Shown: positions 31,117 through 39,167 of the stretch, piece by piece
Layout of the letters: each line of letters starts with the position of its first letter
Position numbering within the stretch: position 1 is the stretch's first letter
Assembly (NCBI RefSeq): GCF_001027925.1
Contig: NZ_LECT01000025.1
Span: 1-64,000 of the forward strand
DNA from: Rhodopirellula islandica
GTDB taxonomy: Bacteria > Planctomycetota > Planctomycetia > Pirellulales > Pirellulaceae
Direction of reading: 5' to 3'
Length of the DNA stretch: 64,000 nt
Notes under the pieces: generated by a model
What the model was told of the DNA's origin: nothing
What the model saw: the letters and a program-made list of their open reading frames with translations, nothing else
The model's database searches: none
Made by a program: the position numbers and the translations under genes

Positions 31117-31138
31117 CCTAGCATATAACTCTGCTAGG
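31117..31138. promoter_or_regulatory. Inverted repeat upstream of acyl-AMP ligase gene
   Basis: Perfect 7-bp inverted repeat CCTAGCA-N8-TGCTAGG about 90 bases before the ligase start, with AT-rich ATATAAC in its spacer. It could be an operator or promoter-overlapping site. The rest of 31029-31656, between divergent genes, shows no gene I can support. Confidence 0.35.
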
Positions 31139-31656
31139 TGGATGGAAAGCGTGATGGCGTTTCTTTGACGACACGTCCAAATTCGTGGGGGGGGCCTCCT
31201 TGCGTGCCGCACAATCGTCAGGAAAGGCGACCGTTCAAAACTTCTCAAGGTCCCCTATCGTTACAGGTTGCCAAGCGAGATCGAACCCCCCTCCCACGGT
31301 TGACGCGAAAAGGAATTGCAATTGCCGGGACTCCGTTGCCGCGTTTGCCAGCAAATCGCGGCAGCAAACGCTGGGGCGACACAAAGTGAGCAGCACGAAA
31401 GATTCCTTTTGCTTGGATTTGCGCCCCACCGAGCACGCATCGTCAGCTCGACCAGCCGAATCGGCCCGCTCCAGCCGAGCCGTCAAACTGGTGATTCTCA
31501 TGCTGCGATCGCGCCTCCAGCGAACCTTCTGTGGTTCGTTTCACTTAGGCTAGGCACTCGCAGCAGCCCGCCGCATCTCGATGAGCCCCCTGCTTCTAAC
31601 GAGACCGACCGCGGCCCCACCTGACACTTTCCCACCCCGTCTGCCGAGAACCAGCC

Positions 31657-34548
31657 GTGTCAAAGATTCTTCGCCAGTCCTCGTCGCCTCGTGTTTGGTC
31701 CGGGACACTGCTTTTGTTGCTCGCCGCTTGCCACCCAGCTCACTCGCAAGATTCTGCCGCCAAGGACGCAGCTCCCAAGTTTGACCTCGCGATTTTGAAC
31801 GGGCATGTCGTCGATGGCACGGGAGCCCCTTGGTACGAAGCCGACATCGGGATCGCCAATGGCAAGATCACACGGATCGGTCGGATCGACCCGACCTCGG
31901 CTCGAGACACGATCGATGCGAGTGGATTGATCGTCGCTCCGGGCTTCATCGACATGATGGGCCAAACCGCCACACCGATGCTGCGGAATCCCTCGTCGGC
32001 AATGAACTTGCTGACACAAGGCATCACAACGATCAACGCAGGCGAAGGTTCGTCGGCCGCGCCGCTGTCGCCACAGGATGCGAAATCAGCGGGCTGGCAA
32101 AACATGTCCGAGTACTTCCAGTTGCTCGACTTGAAAGGAATGCCCGTCAACTCGGTGCAAACCGTCGGGCACACCCAGGTCCGTCGCCTCGTGATGGGCG
32201 AAGACAACCGGCGTCCCAGCGACGATGAACTGGAGGCAATGAAGGAACACGTTCGCGAAGCCATGCGTGCGGGTGCGATCGGAGTCTCCACCGCGTTGAT
32301 CTATCCTCCCGCCGTTTATGCAACGACCGAAGAAATCGGTGCCTTGGCCGGAGTCGCTGGCGAACACGGCGGACGCTACTACACCCACATGCGAAACGAA
32401 GGCGACCAGCTTCTGGAGGCGATCGACGAAGCCTTGGAAATTGGCCGCATCGGCAACACGCCTGTTCACATCTTTCACTTGAAAGCCGCCGGTCGTCAGA
32501 ACTGGGGCAAAATGCAATTGGCAATCGCGCGGATCAAGGCCGCTCGCAGCGAAGGTCACCAGGTCACCGCGGACATCTATCCCTACATCAACAACGGGTT
32601 GGGAATCGATGCTCTGATTCACCCGCGGCACTTCGGCGAAGGACGTGCCAAGTTCCTCCATCGGCTCGCGGACGACCAAGACCTGCGTGCCGAAGTTCGC
32701 GAGGAAATCGAATCCACCAGCGGCTGGGAAAACTGGTATCGCCACGCGGGCTCGGATTGGAATCGCATCATCATCGGACAAACCACCGCTCCGCGTTACC
32801 GCGAGTACGCAGGTCAGTCCGTCGCCGCGATTGCCAAAGCAACTGGCGAAGACGCCTGGGACACGTTCTTCGGACTCTGCAATGCGTCCACGTTCGCTTT
32901 GCCCGAAACCATGAGCGACGCGAACAAGATCTTGGCGATGCAACAAGAGTTCGTTTCCTTCTGCACCGACGTCGGTCCGGCCAGCGGCAATCGAAGCGCC
33001 TCACACCCACGTTCCTACGGTGCGTTCCCACGGATGTTGTCGCGTTATGTCCGCGACTTGGGGGCGATCTCAATGGAACAAGCGATCTCACAAGCCAGTG
33101 CCGCCGCAGCCAACGCTGTGATGATTTACGACCGTGGCCGCATCGCCGAAGGCTTGGCCGCCGACGTGATCGTGTTCGATTTCGACGAACTCGCCGATCG
33201 AGCGGACTTCGAAAACCCGCACGCTGAGTCGGTTGGCATGAAGCATGTGGTCGTCAACGGAATTCCCGTGCTCGCCGACGGCAAGTTCACCGGCAAACGT
33301 CCCGGCAAAGTCCTCCGCGGCCCGGGCTTTGATCCCGCAACCGCGTCGCATGCCATCGTCACCGGAAACGACCAACCAGCGTTTCGCGAAGTCGACAAGG
33401 TGATGCAATCATTCCTTCGCGAGCACCGCATCCCAGGTGCGTCGTTGGCCATCACCGACCAAAGCAACGTCGTCTACGCGAGAGGGTTTGGCTACGCCGA
33501 CGTCGGCCAGCGTGACCCCGTGACGCCCGAGAGTCTGTTTCGGATCGCCAGCATTTCCAAACCGATCACCGCGGTTGCGATCTTGCAATTGATCGATCAA
33601 GGCAAACTGTCGCTTGACGACAAAGTCTTCGAAATCCTCGACCATGAGCCTCATGTGGAAGAAGGTTCCAAAATCGACGAGCGACAAAACGAAATCACGA
33701 TCCAGCACTTGTTGCAACATCGAGGTGGATGGGACCGAGACCAATCATTCGACGCGATGTTCCGCTCAACTCAATTCGCCAAGGCACTCGGTGCGGAACA
33801 CCCCGCCACTCCTGACACCATCATCCGTGTCATGCGAGGCAAACCGCTCGACTTCGATCCGGGTGAGCGGTACGCGTATTCCAACTACGGATATTGCTTG
33901 CTCGGACGAGTCATCGAGAAAATCACCGACGAGGCTTACGAAGACTATGTCCAACAACATGTCCTGCAACCGATCGGCGTGACAACGATGTCTGTCGGCG
34001 CGACTCGTTTGGAAGGCCGCAAACCAAACGAGGTCCGCTACTACGATCCGCACCAAGGTGACTCCGTCTTCGCCGAGGACTTGAATTCGCGGGTGCCGCA
34101 AACCTATGGAGCTTGGCACCTGGAGGCGATGGATTCCCACGGAGCGTGGATTGCATCGGCCAGCGACCTGGCACGGTTCGCCAGTGCATTCGACGATCCC
34201 GAGAACAGCCCGCTGTTGTCGTCGGCCAGAATCACCGCCATGTTTGCTCGGCCGGAAGGATTGGCAGGACACAAAGAGAATGGTGACCTCAAGCCCAGGC
34301 ACTACGGCCAAGGTTGGTCAGTGGTCACCGATGACTCTGGCGAATTGACCGCCTCCCACGGCGGTTCGCTTCCCGGCACCAACACGATTCTCGTTCGTCG
34401 TTCCGACGGAAAGAACGTCGCCTTGCTGTTCAACGCACGGGTCACCGCTCGTCTTTCACGAGTGACCGGAGCCGTCCTTCCCCAAGTCATGAAGGCGATT
34501 GACCAAATCGAAGATTGGCCGGAACCAAGCCAGGACGGAACTCGGTAA
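31657..34548 (+). CDS. N-acyl-D-amino-acid deacylase / beta-lactamase-type serine hydrolase fusion
   Basis: 963 residues with a signal peptide (GTLLLLLAACHPAHS). Residues 40-560 follow D-aminoacylase: FDLAILNGHVVDGTG, APGFIDMMGQT, and late SHPRSYGAFPRMLSRYV. In active family members GFID is followed by HxH metal ligands; here residues 100-104 are MMGQT, so that site is missing. Residues 600-950 are a class C beta-lactamase-like domain with Ser632-x-x-Lys635 (SISK), Tyr741-Ser-Asn743 and His901-Gly-Gly. It should cleave or transfer on D-amino acid or peptidoglycan-like peptides in the periplasm. The two halves may act on the same material; substrate unknown. Confidence 0.9.
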   Translation: MSKILRQSSSPRVWSGTLLLLLAACHPAHSQDSAAKDAAPKFDLAILNGHVVDGTGAPWYEADIGIANGKITRIGRIDPTSARDTIDASGLIVAPGFIDMMGQTATPMLRNPSSAMNLLTQGITTINAGEGSSAAPLSPQDAKSAGWQNMSEYFQLLDLKGMPVNSVQTVGHTQVRRLVMGEDNRRPSDDELEAMKEHVREAMRAGAIGVSTALIYPPAVYATTEEIGALAGVAGEHGGRYYTHMRNEGDQLLEAIDEALEIGRIGNTPVHIFHLKAAGRQNWGKMQLAIARIKAARSEGHQVTADIYPYINNGLGIDALIHPRHFGEGRAKFLHRLADDQDLRAEVREEIESTSGWENWYRHAGSDWNRIIIGQTTAPRYREYAGQSVAAIAKATGEDAWDTFFGLCNASTFALPETMSDANKILAMQQEFVSFCTDVGPASGNRSASHPRSYGAFPRMLSRYVRDLGAISMEQAISQASAAAANAVMIYDRGRIAEGLAADVIVFDFDELADRADFENPHAESVGMKHVVVNGIPVLADGKFTGKRPGKVLRGPGFDPATASHAIVTGNDQPAFREVDKVMQSFLREHRIPGASLAITDQSNVVYARGFGYADVGQRDPVTPESLFRIASISKPITAVAILQLIDQGKLSLDDKVFEILDHEPHVEEGSKIDERQNEITIQHLLQHRGGWDRDQSFDAMFRSTQFAKALGAEHPATPDTIIRVMRGKPLDFDPGERYAYSNYGYCLLGRVIEKITDEAYEDYVQQHVLQPIGVTTMSVGATRLEGRKPNEVRYYDPHQGDSVFAEDLNSRVPQTYGAWHLEAMDSHGAWIASASDLARFASAFDDPENSPLLSSARITAMFARPEGLAGHKENGDLKPRHYGQGWSVVTDDSGELTASHGGSLPGTNTILVRRSDGKNVALLFNARVTARLSRVTGAVLPQVMKAIDQIEDWPEPSQDGTR

Positions 34549-34674
34549 CGTTCTCGACTGGGCAACGTTGTCTTCGAAACGATCCAATTTGTGTTCGCCG
34601 GGGTTGGATTTGGTAGAATCAAAAGCGGCCGTTTGAAGTAGACGGTTCCTGCCTGTGTTCCTCCCCCAACCCGC

Positions 34675-35658
34675 ATGAGTTTTCCGATGAACGTCAATCG
34701 CCCCGATGGCCAACGCGTTGCCCGAAGAGACTTCGTCAAACTTGGAGGAGCCCTCGCCGCCGGTGTCGCGACGACCAACCTCTTCGACGCCCGTTTTGCT
34801 CATGCCGCAGGAGCCCCCACCGCTTCCGCAGAAACCTACGTGGGGGAACTGTACGCTTCCTTGTCCGACAAACAGAAAACGGCCGTCTGGCGACCGTTCG
34901 ATCACGCCGACCGCCTGAAGATCAACCCCAACTGGCACGTCAGCAAAACGACCATCGGCGACGACTTGTTCTCGAAAAAGCAGAAGACGCTGGTCGATCA
35001 AATCGTTCGCAACATCACCTCCAAAGACGGATACGATCGTCTGCTCGAGCAGATGGAATACGATGACGGCGGATTGGAAAGCTACAGTTTCGCGTTGTTC
35101 GGAGAACCCGGCTCGGACCAGTTCCAATTCGAATTGACCGGTCGCCACGTGACGATGCGAGCCGACGGAAATCGACTCGACAAAATCGGCTTTGGCGGCC
35201 CGGTGGTTTACGGTCACGGCGAGGAATACCTCCCCGACAGCCCGTTCTTTCAACAGACATTGCAAGCTAACAAAGTTTTCCAGGCGCTGGATGCCGACCA
35301 AGCCAAACTGGCGTTGCAAAAGAAAGCTCCCAGTGAAACCGCGGTGCAGTTGAAAGGCGAGAGCGGTCACTTCCCTGGGATTGGCGTCGACCAACTTTCC
35401 AGCGATCAAAAGGAACTGGTCGAATCAACACTCAAGATGTTGCTGGCCCCGTATCGTGAAAACGATTCGAAGGAAGTGATGGAAATCCTGAACAGCAGCG
35501 GCGGACTCGACCAACTGCACATGGCCTTCTATCAACAAGAAGACATCGACAACGACCGCGTCTGGGACATCTGGCGAGTCGAAGGCCCATCGATGGTCTG
35601 GCACTTCCGCGGCGCCCCCCACGTTCATGCCTACCTCAACATCGGCATGAAGTCGTAA
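34675..35658 (+). CDS. DUF3500 family protein, Tat-exported
   Basis: 327 residues. A twin-arginine signal (QRVARRDFVKLGGALAAG, Arg17-Arg18) is followed by the DUF3500 pattern: SLSDKQKTAVWRPFDHADR, INPNWHVSKTTI, a central QFELTGRHVTMRADGN strand pair and FGGPVVYGHGE. No activity is established for the family. The last segment, VWHFRGAPHVHAYLNI, has a histidine pair that might bind metal. It lies 126 bases after the deacylase fusion and before the CBM9-amidohydrolase on the same strand. ATG at 34675 or 34687 could be the start. Confidence 0.88.
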   Translation: MSFPMNVNRPDGQRVARRDFVKLGGALAAGVATTNLFDARFAHAAGAPTASAETYVGELYASLSDKQKTAVWRPFDHADRLKINPNWHVSKTTIGDDLFSKKQKTLVDQIVRNITSKDGYDRLLEQMEYDDGGLESYSFALFGEPGSDQFQFELTGRHVTMRADGNRLDKIGFGGPVVYGHGEEYLPDSPFFQQTLQANKVFQALDADQAKLALQKKAPSETAVQLKGESGHFPGIGVDQLSSDQKELVESTLKMLLAPYRENDSKEVMEILNSSGGLDQLHMAFYQQEDIDNDRVWDIWRVEGPSMVWHFRGAPHVHAYLNIGMKS

Positions 35659-35699
35659 GCGGTGGCATAGGCTTCTATGCCTGTGATCGAACCTACACA

Positions 35700-35772
35700 G
35701 TGGCATTGGCTTCCAGCCTGTGATTTACAAAGAGCAAACGCAGTTTCAATCACAGGCTGGAAGCGATGCCAC
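35700..35772. repeat. Palindromic element, family 4, complete copy
   Basis: 73 bp with inverted ends GTGGCATTGGCTTCCAGCCT and AGGCTGGAAGCGATGCCAC. A partial left end of the same family precedes it at 35662. A broken copy surrounds other elements at 38470-38797 and decayed ones occur near 11515 and 45299. The open frame of the next gene runs back into it, which would add 27 unrelated residues to the protein if the wrong start were taken. Confidence 0.75.
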
Positions 35773-35800
35773 ATTGCCGACAGCCCCTTCGGACAAAAAC

Positions 35801-37651
35801 ATGCCGCTTCGCCTCGACTACATCCATGCGTTCCCTCACCGGCTTTGCTCAACGTCGGTCCTACTGATCGCAACCCTGCTTTTGATTGCAGCCTCCACCA
35901 AGACATTCGCGGCCGAACCACCAACGCTGATCGTGCCCCAGTGCGACGACTTCGAGGTCACGGGGAAAGGCGACGCCAAAGCCTGGGAATCGTGCGACTG
36001 GGTTTCGCTGAACCGACGGGGCAACGGGCCACTTGATTACCAATCGCGGTTCAAGATGCTGTACTCGGACAAAGGCGTCTATGTCTTGTTCGACGGCGCC
36101 GATGAAACGTTGACTGCCACGATGCAGGAAGACTTCTTGGACTTGTGGAACGAAGATGTTTTCGAGTGTTTCTTTTGGACCAACGAAAAAGACCCTGTCT
36201 ATTTCGAATACGAAATCTCGCCGCTGGGCTTTGAGCTACCAATCCTCGTCCCCAACCTGGATGGCAAGTTCCTTGGTTGGCGTCCATGGCACTACGAGGG
36301 TGCCAAGAAGATCCAGAAGAAGGTCTCCGCAACGGGCGGCGCGAACGAATCGATGGCCACCGTCACCGGCTGGCGGGCTGAAGTCTTCCTTCCCTACGCG
36401 GTCTTGGAACCGCTTCGGAACGTCCCGCCAAAAACGGGAACTCAGTGGCGAGCGAACTTCTACCGAGTCGACTACGACCAAAAGAAAACCACCGGTTGGG
36501 ACTGGGCACGGGTTGGCCCGAGTTTCCACGACATCGAAAACTTCGGCACACTGGTCTTCGGCAAGGTCGTCGAAGCGGAAACGCCCCAAGAAGATATCCG
36601 CGACTTAAAACTCGCCGATTGGCAACCGAAGTCGATGCTGAAAACCAAGGTGACTCGCGTCAACACGCCGTCGTATCCAGTCATCGATGTTCACAACCAT
36701 CTCGGTGGCGGTGCCAACGTGCTGACCGAAGAACGCGTCAAGCGTTACCTGCAGGTGATGGACGAAGCCAACGTTCAAACGGTTATCAACCTGGACGGAG
36801 GCTGGGATGACAAATTGAAGGAAACCGTCGCGGCCTTGGACACCGCTCACCCCGATCGGTTCCTCACCTTCGCCCTGATCAACCTGCGTGACTTTGAAAC
36901 CGAGGGCTGGTCCGAGCGAGAAACCGCACGGCTGCGAAAAAGCTTTGAGGCCGGTGCGAAGGGGCTCAAGTTCCATAAATCCTTGGGACTGTCCTACCGC
37001 AACCAAGCCGGCAACCTGCTGACGATCGATGATGAACGTTTGGATCCGATCTGGGCGTTGTGCGGGGAGATGAATCGCCCGGTGATGATTCATACCGCGG
37101 ATCCTGCCGCCTTCTTCACGCCGTTGGATCAGTTCAATGAACGCTGGCACGAACTCAATGCGCACCCAGGCTGGGTGTTCCATGGCGACCGCTTCCCGTC
37201 TCGCGAAGAACTGCTGGAACAGCGCAACCGAGCGATTGCAAAGCACCCCAACACGACCTTCATCGGGGCCCACTTTGGCAACAATCCGGAAGACCTGGAA
37301 ACGGTCGGGCAATGGCTCGATCAATATCCAAACTTCTACATCGACATCGACGCTCGGATCTCCGAACTGGGCCGGCAACCGTACAGCAGCCGCAAGTTCT
37401 TTCTCAAGTACCAGGACCGAATCCTATTCGGCACCGACACGACTCCTGATCCCAACGCCTACCGGTTGTACTATCGCTTCCTGGAAACCGACGACGAATA
37501 CTTCGACACCGCCGAATCGCACCACCGGCAAGGATTCTGGAACATCTACGGGATCTTCTTGCCCGATGCTGTGTTGGAAAAGGTCTACCGTGGCAACGCA
37601 GCCCGAATCCTGGGCTTGAAGCACGCGGTCAACTCCACCAGCAAAAACTGA
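35801..37651 (+). CDS. Secreted CBM9-like domain fused to amidohydrolase (family 2)
   Basis: 616 residues with a signal peptide (LLIATLLLIAASTKTFA). Residues about 40-260 are a family 9 carbohydrate-binding-like domain (FEVTGKGDAKAWESCDW, DVFECFFWTNEKDPVYFEYE, WRAEVFLPYA). Residues 290-600 form a metal-dependent TIM-barrel hydrolase: His298-Asn-His300 in VIDVHNHLGG, MIHTADP, IGAHFGN and ILFGTDTTPD. Such enzymes hydrolyse or decarboxylate carbon-carbon or amide bonds; carbohydrate binding suggests a glycan-derived substrate. ATG at 35801 is chosen because earlier codons lie in a palindromic repeat. It is followed after 11 bases by the polysaccharide deacetylase gene. Confidence 0.88.
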   Translation: MPLRLDYIHAFPHRLCSTSVLLIATLLLIAASTKTFAAEPPTLIVPQCDDFEVTGKGDAKAWESCDWVSLNRRGNGPLDYQSRFKMLYSDKGVYVLFDGADETLTATMQEDFLDLWNEDVFECFFWTNEKDPVYFEYEISPLGFELPILVPNLDGKFLGWRPWHYEGAKKIQKKVSATGGANESMATVTGWRAEVFLPYAVLEPLRNVPPKTGTQWRANFYRVDYDQKKTTGWDWARVGPSFHDIENFGTLVFGKVVEAETPQEDIRDLKLADWQPKSMLKTKVTRVNTPSYPVIDVHNHLGGGANVLTEERVKRYLQVMDEANVQTVINLDGGWDDKLKETVAALDTAHPDRFLTFALINLRDFETEGWSERETARLRKSFEAGAKGLKFHKSLGLSYRNQAGNLLTIDDERLDPIWALCGEMNRPVMIHTADPAAFFTPLDQFNERWHELNAHPGWVFHGDRFPSREELLEQRNRAIAKHPNTTFIGAHFGNNPEDLETVGQWLDQYPNFYIDIDARISELGRQPYSSRKFFLKYQDRILFGTDTTPDPNAYRLYYRFLETDDEYFDTAESHHRQGFWNIYGIFLPDAVLEKVYRGNAARILGLKHAVNSTSKN

Positions 37652-37662
37652 AAGGCAGTGAC

Positions 37663-38466
37663 GTGCAACGATTCGCTTGGTCACTCCTCTTGCTCGTCTC
37701 CGCCGCATCCCTTGATGCTGGCGAACCGATCCCTTCGACGACGCACGAACTTCGTGAATCGACGCCCGCGCCGCTGACCGAAGGGGGTATCGTGTTGACC
37801 TTCGACGATCGCAACTTCGATGGTTGGATGCAAGCATTGCCACTGCTGGATGAATTCGGAGCCAAAGCCACCTTCTTCATCAGTGGAAAGATCGACGCCG
37901 TGGCGATCGATGCGATTCAGAAACTGCAAGCGTATGGGCATGCGATCGGATCTCACAGCGTCAACCATCTGAAAGCGGTGGAGTACTTCGAAGAAAACTC
38001 AGCCGAAACGTTCATGAGACGTGAGATCACCCCACAGCTGAGCGAGTTCCAGGCCGCCAACGTCACCGCAGTCTCATTTGCCTACCCGATGAGTCGTAAC
38101 AATGCCGCGACAGATGAGGCGTTGTCAAAGGTGTTCCGGCATTTACGGACGGGCAAAAGCATTGCGGCCAACGAACGACTCTGCGAACAAGACGCCTTCT
38201 TCGTGCCAGCGGCCAAGATCGGCGATCACGGGTGTTTGCATGGCAAAGGAATCGACTTCGCCCCCACCCGGCCCGACCGAACGTATGAACAGATTGACGG
38301 AGCATTCGATCGCGCCGCCAAAAACAACGAGATCATCGTGCTGTATGCCCATCGAATTGCCGAATCCGGGAACGGCAATTTCATCACCCCCGAAGCCCTC
38401 ACCCGCATTCTCCAAAGTGCCCAGCAACGAGGCCTCCGGTTCTACACCTTCAACGACCTGCCCTAA
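37663..38466 (+). CDS. Secreted polysaccharide deacetylase family protein
   Basis: 267 residues starting with GTG at 37663 and a short signal peptide (FAWSLLLLVSAASLDAG). The NodB-type catalytic pieces are present: TFDDRNFDGW with Asp48 and Asp49, His98 and His102 in SHSVNH as metal ligands, FAYPMSRNN, and a late IIVLYAHRI. It should remove N- or O-acetyl groups from a polysaccharide in the periplasm. It is 11 bases after the CBM9-amidohydrolase gene, so the two are almost certainly one operon, possibly for a shared glycan. Confidence 0.88.
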   Translation: MQRFAWSLLLLVSAASLDAGEPIPSTTHELRESTPAPLTEGGIVLTFDDRNFDGWMQALPLLDEFGAKATFFISGKIDAVAIDAIQKLQAYGHAIGSHSVNHLKAVEYFEENSAETFMRREITPQLSEFQAANVTAVSFAYPMSRNNAATDEALSKVFRHLRTGKSIAANERLCEQDAFFVPAAKIGDHGCLHGKGIDFAPTRPDRTYEQIDGAFDRAAKNNEIIVLYAHRIAESGNGNFITPEALTRILQSAQQRGLRFYTFNDLP

Positions 38467-38530
38467 CAAGTGGCATCGGCTTCCAGCCTGTGATGGAACC
38501 TGAACGTCGCCCTTCGTATTCACAGGCTAA

Positions 38531-38653
38531 GCAGGTCGGCAGGAGTCTTTCGGCATTTGGGCTGTTTCGGTAATCGCCGTTGCTCCCACGTATAACCGGG
38601 GCTAACGCCCAAACGGCTCACATGATGATGCCCGATCATTCCTGCTGACCTGC
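38531..38653. mobile_element. Palindromic MITE-like element, family 1, copy C
   Basis: 123 bp, almost identical to the copy at 4285. It is flanked by CTAA and TTAG, which are inverted rather than direct, so no clean target duplication is visible. Confidence 0.75.
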
Positions 38654-38655
38654 TT

Positions 38656-38782
38656 AGTGGTCTGTCAGGACTTGTTTTTAGGGCAGTGGACGAGGCCACG
38701 AGTCCTGAACTGGCGTAAAATCCAAGGACTCGTGGCCTCGTCCACTACGATCAACCCTCACTTTTAGCTGTGACAGACCACT
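38656..38782. mobile_element. Palindromic MITE-like element, family 2, copy 2
   Basis: 127 bp with the same perfect 12-bp termini (AGTGGTCTGTCA and its complement) as the copy at 2938. Its right end forms part of the TAG stop codon of the minus-strand gene that begins at 39047. Confidence 0.75.
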
Positions 38783-39047
38783 AGAAGCCTATGCCACCTT
38801 TTGCCACCAGACCTCCTGCTCCGACCACTGCAAGCAGGACGATTCCGGCGCAGCCAATGGATCGATTGTCGGCCATTTGTCGAGGGTGTGATTTCTCAAG
38901 CTCTTCGATGAGCGCTTCGACTTGGGTCTTGGACTCCTGAAGCGATGCGTCGGTGGCTTCGCGGTAAAGCTTGATCGCCTTGAGCTTTTTGCCTTCCAGG
39001 ATATGAGCCCGGATTTGGTCCAATGCTTCTTCGGGAATCTCTTGCAT
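38781..39047 (-). CDS. Small protein with L7/L12-like helical motif and membrane segment
   Basis: 88 residues. Residues 5-50 (EALDQIRAHILEGKKLKAIK, then LYREATDASLQESK) resemble the C-terminal domain of ribosomal protein L7/L12 in its GKK-x-KAIK-x-YRE pattern, as seen in many short bacterial proteins of unknown role. A hydrophobic segment (IGCAGIVLLAVVGAGGLVA) follows. The last five codons and the TAG stop come from palindromic repeats, so the original C-terminus has probably been replaced. ATG at 39047 is clear. No operon partner. Confidence 0.72.
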   Translation of the reverse strand: MQEIPEEALDQIRAHILEGKKLKAIKLYREATDASLQESKTQVEALIEELEKSHPRQMADNRSIGCAGIVLLAVVGAGGLVAKGGIGF

Positions 39048-39167
39048 GGATCTCTTTCAACGCACAATCGGTGGAGGGGGAAAAGTGCCAGTCTATCGCA
39101 AATGCACATCCACGATGGCAAGCGAGGTTGCCCTTTCTATCGCTTGAGACGCTTCCCTGGAAACCGA

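Larger units (their letters stand above)
38470..38797. repeat. Family-4 palindrome split by nested family-1 and family-2 elements
   Basis: The left half GTGGCATCGGCTTCCAGCCT starts at 38470 and runs to CACAGGCT at 38528; its right half resumes at 38783 with AGAAGCCTATGCCAC. Between them lie a complete family-1 element and a complete family-2 element, end to end. This gives an insertion order: family 4 first, then the others. Confidence 0.75.
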
